NCBI RefSeq assembly: GCF_027943255.1
Contig: NW_026562179.1
Span: 6,946,501-7,010,500 of the forward strand
Source: Anastrepha obliqua
Taxonomy: Eukaryota; Arthropoda; Insecta; Diptera; Tephritidae
Length of the DNA stretch: 64,000 nucleotides
Reading direction: 5' to 3'
A program made the position numbers and the translations under genes. Of this stretch, positions 10,745 to 19,841 are shown one piece after another. Below the pieces are notes generated by a model. It made no database searches and was not told the origin of the DNA. It was given only the letters and a program-made list of their open reading frames with translations. Within the stretch, counting starts at the first letter, position 1. The number at the start of each line of letters is the position of its first letter.

Positions 10745-11640
10745 TGTATTCTAATTTTGAGCATACTAGTAAGTTAAACTGAAATTATCTTGCAGAAGGT
10801 ATCCTCAAAGCCTTTCCTATAGCTCCATAAAAAAGCTAAGTTGCTTTACTGCTTTGGAAGCAAATTGCATGCATGGTTTAAAAAAGTATAGGTACGTAGA
10901 GAACGAGAAATGTTGCCCCATTGTTCGGGCATGCCGGTTTGTTGGGCAGTACTCTCTGAGAGCAGGAGTGAGAGTCGAGTGGCGAATCTTCTGGCTGTCT
11001 GTTGTGATTGCAGCTTTTCGATGTTGAACATTCTTTGCGTAGGTAGATGTACGTTTTTTGATGCAAAGAAAGGAGCCTGATGTCAGACCTGTCAAAATCG
11101 CGAAAAATAAAGTATCTGTTTTGGGAAGACGCCACTTTCTGTATTCAATTCGCCTTGAGGAAATATCTGTATGTACATATGTATGCCATCTTGCTGTGTG
11201 TAAGTTTGTATTCATATATAAGTATAAAGATATATTTATGGATACGCCTTGGCTTTTTGCGCGCTTTAACAAAAGCTTTAATAAATTACGCGGTTGGTAT
11301 ATAAAATGAAAAATAAATAGATAAAAAATGAAATGTATTAATAATGGTTACATTAAAATAGCATCTGTACCATGAGTACCCTTTCATATTTCATACGTTC
11401 CTCTGCCTGAGACTTTCCTATAACTAAACGTTCTCTGTTGTGAAATAAAGTAAGTTGCAAAGAAAAGAATTTCAACCTGAATCAGATACGCCACACAAAC
11501 CGCACGGGATAAGTTGCTGGCCCAATGCAGGCTGGCTCTACTTGCTTCTGCGGCGTTATTGTTGTTGGGGAATGTGGTAAGTATCAAAAACCATAATACA
11601 TAATGCAAGTGTTTTGCGTGTTCGGCGATTTTCTGCTATA
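10745..11640. other. Unassigned sequence
   Basis: Contains overlapping short ORFs on both strands around 10817-11309, none with recognisable domains. A GC-richer patch at 10900-11150 and the regularly overlapping frames could be a decayed LTR or terminal region, but I see no partner repeat in the window. Confidence 0.4.
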
Positions 11641-11646
11641 AAAAAA

Positions 11647-11997
11647 TGGATAAAATAAGTTGCATCAAATTTTGTGTAAAAATGAAATTAAGTGCTCAAA
11701 AACACTTGACATGTTGACAGTAGCATACGGTGAGAGTACTCTGACTCAAAAACATGTTTACAAGTGGTACAAGCTTTTCACAGAAGCTCTAGAAGATGTA
11801 AATGACGACGCTTGCTCTGGACGTCCCAGCACATCAACAACCGATGAAAATGGTGAGAAAGTGAAGAAAATTGTTAGGAGGAGTCGCTGAATAACAATTA
11901 CAGAATTTGCTGAGGATGAACGTATATCGGTTGGCTTATGCCATGCAATCTTTTCAGAAATTTTGGGCATGAAGTGTGTGACAGCGCAGTTCGTTCC
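11647..11997 (+). pseudogene. Mariner transposase N-terminal half
   Basis: ATG at 11647. After a frameshift at about 11680 the reading gives the paired HTH region, with ESTLTQKHVYKWYKLF, the GRPSTSTTDEN linker and VGLCHAIFSEILGM, typical of DD34D mariners. A stop lies at 11888. The coding sequence is cut off at about 11998, where a SINE starts, so the catalytic domain is absent. Confidence 0.8.
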
Positions 11998-12301
11998 AAA
12001 ATTATATATATAATATATATAATTGGCGCGTACACCCTTTTCGGGTGTTTGGCCGAGCTCCTCCTCCTATTTGTGGTGTGCATCTTGATGTTGTTCCATA
12101 AATGGAGGGACCTACAGTTTCAAGCCGACTCCGAAGGGCAGATATTTTTTTATGAGGAGCTTTTTCATGGCAGAAATACACTCGGAGGTTTGCCATTGCC
12201 TGCCGAGGGGCGACCGCTATTAGAAAAATTTTTTTCTTCATTTTGGTGTTTCACCGAGATTCGAACCTACGTTCTCTCTGTGAATTCCGAATGGTAGTCA
12301 C
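11998..12301 (-). mobile_element. tRNA-derived SINE, minus orientation
   Basis: Matches the complete copy at 31459-31772 in inverse orientation: TA-rich tail, 'acccttttcgggtgtttggc', body, then the B-box-like 'ttcgaac' and 'gaattccgaatggtagtcac'. The last roughly 30 bp (A-box end) are missing, and the P-element terminus abuts directly. Confidence 0.8.
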
Positions 12302-12485
12302 CAAGGTGGATTTATTATAGGTGACAGCATGAATTTTTCGCCGTAGGTATGGCTTACGTCAAAATGATATGCTTTGTTTGTATGTATTGGTATGTTTACA
12401 TTCGTTTGTTTACATTTGCGATTGTACGTTGCAATTTTTAAATTTAAATTGATATCAATATTAAAATAATATATAGTATACCAAA

Positions 12486-12751
12486 ATGAAAAAATGTAAA
12501 GTATGTGCAAAAGTGGTTAATAAGAGCAAATTACCTTTTTTTTTAGTTCCCGCTGAGGAAGGAAAACGGCAACAATGGATCAATTCGTGTCGAATGGATC
12601 TACGATGGAAAGACGTTATATGTGTAGACCATTTTGACCAGGCGGATATTGCCCACACGGGCCAAACCGTACGATTGTTGCCAAAAGCCATTCCCAAAAG
12701 TACGTCAAATGACATGCTACCGATTCCAGTGGAAGATTTTGAACAATTAGG
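12486..12751 (+). CDS. P-type transposase, THAP DNA-binding exon
   Basis: The ATG opens MKKCKVCAKVV, then CRMDL..KDVICVDHF and PKAIP: the C-x2-C...C-x2-H zinc-coordinating THAP fold used by P transposases to bind their subterminal sites. A GTAAGT donor follows at 12752, with an acceptor at 12805. A second exon (12806-12856) keeps frame to another GTAAGT, and a third begins at 12912. This intron-bearing arrangement recalls P and THAP9-type genes. The THAP exon itself is uninterrupted. Confidence 0.85.
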
Positions 12752-12805
12752 GTAAGTGGTGATCTTTTAGTTTATAAGAAGTGTCAATTTTAATGATTTG
12801 TATAG

Positions 12806-13100
12806 GACTAGTTTGAAGTGGCAAATACCTGATTCCGGTATTTTGATGAAAACATAGTAAGTGTAGATGTTAAAAAAAAGAAAAAATTATAAATAAATGA
12901 TTGAAATGCAGGTCCGATTTCGCGATGGTAAAAAATACCTAACATTGAACAAAATTTTGATACGCCATATAAGTATGTATAAAATAATGATTTAATTAAT
13001 TTTATAACGTAATATTACATATTAATTAGTATTATTAGGTTGCCTATTTCTTTACCCGTAAGTAAAGTTTCGGGTAAGGATAGTGAAACTCAAATAGAGT
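12806..13100 (+). CDS. P-type transposase, small linker exons (candidate)
   Basis: Candidate exons 12806-12856 and 12912 onward continue the frame from the THAP exon. A further AG acceptor precedes about 13040 (GTTGCCTATTTC), ending near a GTAAGT at 13097-13102. They encode a short linker between the THAP domain and the coiled coil. Splice choices are read by eye only. Confidence 0.45.
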
Positions 13101-13167
13101 AAGTGAACAAAAGCAGCATTTATTCGTTGACAATTTAAAACATAACAATTTTCAAATGTGCTTCTAG

Positions 13168-13690
13168 TTTTGCAGTGGGTTCCTCAATGATGTTAGAAAT
13201 TTCCGAGCTCAGAAAGGAAATGCGGCGATTGAAAGCAGAGACGAACGACTTAAGAATCCTATGGGACGAAGCGAATGCAGTAGTAAATAATTGTAAAAGA
13301 ATTTTTACCGCAGGCCAAATTCGGAAAATAGTTTTCCTCATTACATTTTATACTAATATATTTATTATAGATCGAAAGGTGATGTGGTCATGGGAAGACA
13401 TATCAAGCGCCATATGCTTGCACGCAGCGGGACCGCGGGCAAACAACCATTTGTATGACAAGGGATTTCGGCTTCCACACGAGACTACACTACAGCGTTG
13501 GTATCGCAAAATTGATATAAGCGAGGGTCTCCTAGCTGCTTCAATTGATTCCATGAAACAATTGTCTGAACTTAGTGATGATGACAAAATTTGTGTTCTC
13601 GCTTTCGATGAAATGAAAGTCGTCGAATCATATGAATATGAGCAGGCAGGAGGCCACGTTCGAAAGCCTGCAATTATAATTTTGATTGTC
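13168..13690 (+). CDS. P-type transposase: coiled coil and first catalytic block
   Basis: Starts after an AG acceptor at about 13167. A leucine-zipper-like stretch (LEISELRKEMRRLKAE) is followed by FTAGQIRK, WSWEDISSAICLHAAGPRA, LPHETTLQRWYRKIDI and the catalytic box CVLAFDEMKV (first Asp of the RNase H-like core). The frame ends at about 13690, where by comparison with P transposases roughly 20 residues appear lost and the frame shifts. Confidence 0.85.
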
Positions 13691-13819
13691 AAATGATGAA
13701 AGACATTTTGTTTTCCATAATTTTGGCACTTCAAAATGCAGGCTATCCGGTCGTAGCTGTAGTGTGTGATATGAGCTCCACCAATCGCAAGCTTTGGAAG
13801 AGTTTGAATGTCACTGTAG
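13691..13819 (+). CDS. P-type transposase: second catalytic block
   Basis: In a new frame: ILALQNAGYPVVAVVCDMSS then NRKLWKSL, holding the second catalytic Asp (VVA.V.D...NRKLW). A GTAAGG donor follows at 13820. The next exon starts about 120 bp further on. Confidence 0.82.
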
Positions 13820-13935
13820 GTAAGGTATCATTAATATGTTTAAAATTTTATTTTGGACTTTGTTATTTTTTACAGCATATATATATGCCGTAAACACGGT
13901 TAGAATATTATAAATAATATTAGCTTTTTATAATT

Positions 13936-14174
13936 TTTTGGATCAACCATGGTTCCCACATCCTTATATTGATAACGCAAACGTTTTTACGTTTACAGAT
14001 GCGCCCCATCTTCTAAAGTTAGTAAGGAACCACTTCCTAGACTCTGGGTTAGTGTGGAAGGGGAAAATTTTAACTTCAAGGACCATTTGTGATCTGTTGA
14101 AGCACACTACAAAATCGGATGTTTCAATAACATTCAAATTAACTAATATGCTCGTATTTCGGTTTAAGGAATAG
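13936..14174 (+). CDS. P-type transposase: DAPHLLKL exon
   Basis: WFPHP, FTDAPHLLKLVRNHFLDSG and DVSITFKLTNML are the P-transposase segment after the second Asp, overlapping the GTP-binding insertion region. It ends at a strong GTAAGT donor (about 14173). Confidence 0.82.
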
Positions 14175-14228
14175 GTAAGTAAAAATACTCCTCATACTTT
14201 ATATTTTAAAAGCTTAAAAAAATTTAGG

Positions 14229-14412
14229 ACACCGAAAAGTTAAACTCGCGGCTCAGTTATTTTCTAATACCACTGCTTGTGCAATTAGGCATTGCTATGC
14301 GTTAGGATTCGATTTGTATAACGCAATAGACACATCGGATTGTATACAACTAATGAATGATTGGTTTGATGGTTTGAATTCGTCCACGAAAACCTTTGGT
14401 TATCCTGGGAAG
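14229..14412 (+). CDS. P-type transposase: insertion-domain exon
   Basis: After an acceptor at about 14228 the reading gives KVKLAAQLFSNTTACAIRH, CYALGFDLYNAIDTSD and LMNDWFDGLNS, all standard P landmarks. A GT donor near 14412 and an AG at about 14474 frame the next exon. Confidence 0.75.
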
Positions 14413-14474
14413 GTACTTGATATAAGTTAGGGATTTAATAACTAATCCTTCTCACATTAAATTTTTGAATGTAG

Positions 14475-14825
14475 GAGCCATTTGGAATAGCCGTTGCAAA
14501 GCAAATGGAAGTTTCAAATCAAACAAACGCGTTCATGTGTGAATCCATTATTCCAAACAAGAAGGGACTCGAACATTTTCAGAAGGGGTTTTTAATTACA
14601 AATAAAGCCTTGGTAATGCTTTATGAATATGTTCAGAACACTTCAAAAATGGAATACATTTTGAACTACCGGCTAAATCAGGATGTATTGGAGCATTTTT
14701 TTGGAGCTATTCGTAGTAAAGGGCGCCTAAATGACCATCCTTCTCCAAAGGAATTCAAATATAGGCTTCGGAAATACATTTTAGGTATAATTGATAATAT
14801 TGCTTGTAAACATGATATTTTCTAA
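14475..14825 (+). CDS. P-type transposase: final catalytic exon
   Basis: FQKGFLITNKALVMLYEY, YILNYRLNQDVLEHFFG (the Asp/Glu acidic motif) and HPSPKEFKYRLRKYILG. The catalytic Glu is retained. Two in-frame stops lie at 14823-14849 before the C-terminal segment resumes in the same frame. Confidence 0.85.
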   Translation, partial: EPFGIAVAKQMEVSNQTNAFMCESIIPNKKGLEHFQKGFLITNKALVMLYEYVQNTSKMEYILNYRLNQDVLEHFFGAIRSKGRLNDHPSPKEFKYRLRKYILGIIDNIACKHDIF

Positions 14826-14849
14826 ACAACTTTTATCACGGAATACTGA

Positions 14850-15488
14850 ATGCCTGCGAGAACGGGGAATGTGAAAGGCGATGATACTGAATGGCTGCAT
14901 TTCACGAAAAGCACATCACAACGGCTTGAATCTAGCGTTATCAACGATTCGTTTTTCTGCGACGAAGTGGTTTCCGAAACACAAGTACTTCAGCAATCCC
15001 AAAATTTTAATTTCAGCGGTCTAAGCGACTCATTTAGTTTCGACCAACTTGATAATTTTGACGGCCGTTATACTAATTGCGAACTTGACGCGGAAATGGC
15101 GCCGGATATTATTGATCTACTTAGTCCATCACATTCGGACGGCTCTGATGTACTACAAGAAGACGCTCTAGAGTACGTTGCTGGATACATCATCAAAAAG
15201 CTGAAGCTAGATGATCATAAAAGTTCAGAAAGCTCATTTACGTGGGTGGATCAAGTTTCAAAAGGTTTTTTAATTAAACCCTCATCCCATTTTGTGAGTG
15301 GAATTAAAAGCCTCGAGTCTGTGTTCAACAACGTGAACGGGCCAGACATAACATACCGTAAAAACATCCGTCAGCATTTGGTCGATAGAAGCGTGGAGGT
15401 TGAACTTCCAGAAGATGTGAAACGGCTTTTTTTCAAATGTAGAATTTTCTTCCGCATACGCAATCTCAAAAAGCTGTCCCTTAATTGA
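14850..15488 (+). CDS. P-type transposase: C-terminal region
   Basis: Open for 212 codons in the same frame as the preceding exon: a Ser/Asp-rich linker, then DALEYVAGYIIKKLK and a conserved C-terminus ending FFKCRIFFRIRNLKKL. The ALEYVAGY motif is characteristic of P/THAP9 proteins. AATAAA-type signals follow at about 15552. Confidence 0.82.
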   Translation: MPARTGNVKGDDTEWLHFTKSTSQRLESSVINDSFFCDEVVSETQVLQQSQNFNFSGLSDSFSFDQLDNFDGRYTNCELDAEMAPDIIDLLSPSHSDGSDVLQEDALEYVAGYIIKKLKLDDHKSSESSFTWVDQVSKGFLIKPSSHFVSGIKSLESVFNNVNGPDITYRKNIRQHLVDRSVEVELPEDVKRLFFKCRIFFRIRNLKKLSLN

Positions 15489-15686
15489 AGCTGTCGAATT
15501 ACCACATGCACTGTTGGAAGCTAGATATCACTTTCAGATATAAAATATCCAAATAAATGAAATAAAATTATATAAATTTAATTAAATTAAATACTTTATT
15601 TTTAATCAATTTTTCAATGATCATGAGCTTATGTTCTCAATACAGGCTATAAAATCAATAAAGTTGAATTATAATATATATATATA

Positions 15687-16888
15687 CTAGCAAACCCGGC
15701 CCGCTTCGCTGGGCACACGAAAAATTCATGGATGATCAGGAAAAAAGACGATTGTTTCTTAGTTATTCATTTGCGTTGATTTCAAATTTAAAAACAATCT
15801 TCTTTTTTCCTGATTTTCAATTTATATTTTATATTTACTCAAAAACAAATAGAAAAACAAAAAATATTGTTTATGCCAAAGCGCTTGAATAAAGAATAAA
15901 GAAATAAATAATATGAAAACCATATCTTTTCTGTTCTAAACCATATCTATTATATTTTAGTGTGCTCAGCTTCAGTCGACGATGCCGCAATCGAGTTTTG
16001 TTTCTTTGTATTCCAACAAATTCCAACTTTATATATTTCACCTGAATTTAAACTTTCATAGTCCAATTTACTTGAAAGTGGAGTATTAACTGGATTACAA
16101 CCATTCATGCCAAATTTTTCCAAGACTTTATTGATATAAGCCGATTGACTGAGTTCAATTTTATTTTTTGTCTACTAACTTTTATTCCGCCCGAAAATTC
16201 TACCAGAAAGGTAGGTAGGTATGAAAATTACCCCATATTAAAGCACTTATGAACAGCTTTCATTTGATACCCATATTGTACATACACAACCAAACGTTAC
16301 CCGGGTCCACGTTTTGACCTATGTCTCGAGACCCCAGTCACGGAGCGGCATGAAAAATACTTTGTACTAAAGCATTCACCAACAGCTTTCATTTGATACC
16401 CATATTGTACATACACGTCCAAAGGTTACCCGGGTCCACGTTTTGACCTATATACCAATAGGTATCCAAACTATACGGAAACCATCTTCAATACCTACTT
16501 AACAATGTGTGTAAGTTTGGTTTAATTCGGTTCAAAGACATGGCGGGTCCACGTTTTGGCATATATTTCGAGACCCTAGTCATCAATAGGTATGGTATGA
16601 AAATTACCCCGTATTAAAGCACTTTTGGTCTCTATCTCAAGACCTTAGTCACGGAGCGGCATGAAAAATACTCTAAACTAAAGCATTCACCAACAGCTTC
16701 CATTTGATACCCATATTGTACATACACATCCGAAGGTTACCCGGGTCCACGTTTTGACCTATATGTCGAGCCCTATCCACCAATAGGCATCCAAACTATA
16801 GGTAAACCATCTTCAATACCTACTTAACAATGTGACACGGCCGGTTAGCGAACACACACAAAAAGTTGACTTTATTTTATATATAAGA
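15687..16888 (-). mobile_element. Helitron, rearranged, carrying a copia scrap
   Basis: The 3' end is CTAG at 15687-15690 with the GC hairpin (GGCCCGCTTCGCTGGGC), preceded by A. The 5' end TCTTATATATAAAATAAAGT (minus strand) finishes at 16888 and is followed by T. Next to the 3' hairpin the roughly 240-bp A/T-rich module runs in the opposite orientation to the other copies, and a piece of copia pol (about 15970-16190) lies between it and the tandem-repeat part. Confidence 0.82.
15970..16185 (-). pseudogene. Ty1/copia pol fragment inside Helitron
   Basis: Minus-strand reading KIELSQSAYINKVLEKFGM then NPVNTPLSSKLDY, the connection between copia RT and RNase H. Only about 60 residues remain, and Helitron sequence flanks it on both sides, consistent with gene capture or later insertion. 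Confidence 0.75.
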
Positions 16889-16892
16889 TATA

Positions 16893-16930
<38 letters not shown>

Positions 16931-17631
16931 AATCACAAGCATGTTACAAATTAGTTATCCAGAATTTTTAAGTGTTCAGTTTTAGATGTCAATCATAGCA
17001 ATCGATTTTCCACAAAAAACATGAAGCAAGCTTTTTTATGCAATATGGTGTGCGCATCTCAACAGTATTTAGTATGAAGTCATCATAGTCATTAGCAGCC
17101 AAAGTGGATTTCTGATAGCCATCAATATCCTATGAGGATATAGAATTACACATGTAAAAACTGCAAATTAAAAATGTGATACAAATACAATTGAGCTCAA
17201 TATTACATACATTACTTTCTGTACGCAGTGAGACTTTAATTTTGCCCTTGTTTCGAAGTTTTTTTGCGTTATGTTTCTCTATTTTAAACTTTTCCGCGTC
17301 CAAACTTCACTCTCTACATTCAATTTCACCTTATGCATGCCCGTGGCAAAGTCTGAAATAAGTATGTATTAATAATTAGAATACCGCAAACTCAAATGAT
17401 TTCTTTCATATCCACAAGAACATACAATTCACACATAATAAATCCACCTTGCACATAAGCTACATACGAAATCTTCAATGAACTGTGGGAAATGTAGCGA
17501 CTTTTTATTTTGTGACTATTTCCAGCGTACGTTTCACAAGTAAATCACACTGCAAATGAACAGCTGATTTTGACGTGATGCTTGGACCAAACGCAACAAC
17601 AAATACATGTAGGGTTTTACTTATATGTGGT
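16889..17631. other. 3' part of the P-like element, non-coding
   Basis: AT-rich sequence with a TA microsatellite at 16889-16926 and no convincing coding sequence. It contains an internal exact copy of the P terminal 17 bp at 17435-17451. Confidence 0.5.
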
Positions 17632-17659
17632 TGCTGTCACTTATAATAAATTCACCTTG

Positions 17660-18212
17660 ACTGCCGCAAACCGTCGAAATCATTGCGTGAGCGCCAAGTG
17701 AGCCAAGTGGAAGTGCCGATTCGTTCAGGAAGAACTGGACGTACTTTGACACTCTGCCCTTTTAAAAAAGAACTGCCGCACCCAGAAAGTAACGAAATCT
17801 ACCTGTAATAATATTGAATGACGTTGCGCTAACACTTACATTTTTGAGGAACAACAACAAAAATTACTGAAATAGATAAGGAGTATTCATTTTGGTTTGA
17901 CTTCAACAAAAATGGTGATCTGGTTTTAAACAGTCATGTTGAAGACACGGAACGAGTTCCACCTTAACTTAGGAAGTGAAAGGAAGATAAACACTGCAGC
18001 TTCAACCCCATGGTAGAAGATGTAAACGGATATTTAAAAAGCCAAAAGCCATATAATAATATTCGGCATTATTGGTTAAAAAAATAAAAGAAGTTTTTTC
18101 TAGTAGCCACCCTAGCAACCCTCCGAGTGTATTTCTGCTTCCGTTTGCGGAAAAACACCAATACGCACACCACAAATAGGAAGATGAGCTCAGCGAAACA
18201 ACCAATCATATA
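17660..18212. repeat. Spacer with a diverged SINE fragment
   Basis: 18095-18200 retains 'ccctccgagtgtatttctgc' and 'acaccacaaatagga' from the tRNA-derived SINE family in plus orientation, heavily diverged. The rest is not recognised. Confidence 0.55.
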
Positions 18213-19811
18213 CACTACCGGTCAAAAGTTTGGGTTCACTTGCATTATTTTGGAATTTTACACAATCAAGTCGGATTATTAGTAGTTGTTTTTTAAAAAC
18301 GTGCCTTCTGCTACTAGTTTGAGTTTAGGAGATTGTTTTTGTTTACAAAGTGACTGTGGGAGACGCGTAGATCAAGCATGAACGTGTTATGACTTGCTGC
18401 ATTCTGTCAATACGTCTAGTGGCTATTACGCGTAACAAATTATTGCTGCAAAACTCGCTTCAAGAGTTACATATATTTCTAATTGTTGGTGTCATCTGTG
18501 TTATCAAAATGGTAAGTAAAACTATTTTTTGTATTCCAAAAAATAACTGTTTTACAAGAACTTACATACAAGTCGACGTTATACAAAAATTATCTTCTAA
18601 TTATTAAAATTTAAATAAAACTACATATTTATTGTTTTATTTGTAGAAAAATGAGTCGGAAAGCAGAGCTTAGTGTAGAAACACGAGCTGTCATTGTAGC
18701 ACTACATGGAGAAGGCTATTCAACGCGAAAAATTGCTTCGAAATGTAATGTCTCTCAAAATGCTGTCATGAGTGCGTTACAAAGAAAGAGCGATACTCGG
18801 TGCAATCAGAGTCGTCGTCGTTCTGGGAGGCCTAAAACTACGTCAAAAGGAGAGGATAAGTTCATATGTGGTTGTAAGCAAAAAAAATCGTTTTCTAACA
18901 GCCCCGGAAATTCGCGAACAACTCAATTTCTCGCGCGAGACTCCAGTATCCGTTTCGACGGTACAGCGACGACTAAGAAACTACGGCCTAAAAGGGTGCG
19001 TCGCCGCCAAAAAACCTTTACTTCGAAGGCAAAATAAAGTAAAGAGACTTAATTGGGCTAAAAAACATAAAGAGTGGACAACTGAAGAATGGTTTCAAAT
19101 CTTGTTCCCGGACGAGTCGAAATTTGAAATTTTCAACAAACGACGCCGCCAATATGTTCGTCGTTTTGTCGGTGAACGCATGATGAACCAATGTGTTGTT
19201 CCCACAGTTAAGCATGGTGGAGGGTCAGTGGACAAATTGAGGGAATTAAGGACAAAAAAGTCTACCACAACATACTTCAACGGCACGCTTTTCCGTGTGG
19301 GAAAAGACTTGTGGGCAGCGGATTCGTTTTCCAGCAGGATAACGATCCTAAGTACACTTAAAAAATTTGCCAGGATTACATTGCAGCCAAAGAAAATCAA
19401 AAACCACTCAAATATATGGAATGGCCTTCTCAGTCGCCGGATTGTAACCCGATCGAGTTGCTGTGGGACGAATTGGACAGAGAAGTAAGAAAATTGCAAC
19501 CTACTCATACAAAACAACTTTGGGCATTTCTGCAAAATTGCTTTAATCAAATAACAGCAGAATTTTTGGGTAAATTAATTGATAGGAGCCCAGAATATGC
19601 GATGCTGTAATACGAGCAAAAGGCGGATATTTCGAGGAATCGAAAATATGAACAAATACTTCGGGTTTCTTTAAAAGTTAACATATTTTATATTAAATAC
19701 AATTACTTTCTGTAAAATGACAATATTAAGAAATATTTGACGAAGAAAATCACGATTATTTGAAAATTTTTTACAATTTTTCAAGTAAACCCAAACTTTT
19801 GACCGGTAGTG
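18213..19811 (+). mobile_element. Tc1-like element, 1599 bp, DD38E spacing
   Basis: TIR CACTACCGGTCAAAAGTTTG at both ends (about 30 bp, one mismatch), flanked by TA at 18211-18212 and 19812-19813. The transposase is on the plus strand. Confidence 0.93.
18651..19610 (+). pseudogene. Tc1-like transposase (DD38E), frameshifted
   Basis: The N-terminal paired HTH reads LSVETRAVIVALHGEGYSTR then KIASKCNVSQNAVMSAL. The first catalytic Asp is in FPDESKFEIF, the second in QQDNDPKYT (about 19337) and the Glu in SPDCNPIELLWDEL (about 19453). Counting codons between QQD and the Glu gives 38. Frame changes occur near 18870 and 19230, and a stop at 19356 kills it. DD38E distinguishes it from classical DD34E Tc1 elements. 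Confidence 0.88.
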
Positions 19812-19841
19812 TATATATATATATACATATATACGAATATA

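Larger units (their letters stand above)
12302..17659 (+). mobile_element. P-element-like DNA transposon (THAP/P superfamily)
   Basis: The left end CAAGGTGGATTTATTATAGG at 12302 is matched by the inverted right end at about 17632-17659 (about 26 of 28 positions). A second exact inverted copy of the first 17 bp lies at 17435-17451. A short motif 'acgtcaaaat' occurs subterminally at both ends in inverted orientation, recalling the subterminal repeats of Drosophila P. The interior encodes a P transposase in pieces (12486-15488) with candidate introns. A Helitron sits at 15687-16888. No convincing 8-bp target duplication is visible, so the right boundary is uncertain. Confidence 0.75.

Noticed and set aside
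10817..11309. Overlapping ORFs on both strands up to 151 codons
   Set aside because: No recognisable domain, several frames equally open, no start or splice context; listed only as unassigned sequence.
13330..13371. Intron between FTAGQIRK and the WSWEDI block of the P transposase
   Set aside because: A possible GT...TATAG pair exists, but removing it would shift the frame, while read-through keeps the transposase in register.
12293..17667. 8-bp target duplication around the P-like element
   Set aside because: The flanks GTAGTCAC and ACTGCCGC do not match, nor do those of the alternative right end at 17451, so no TSD is claimed.
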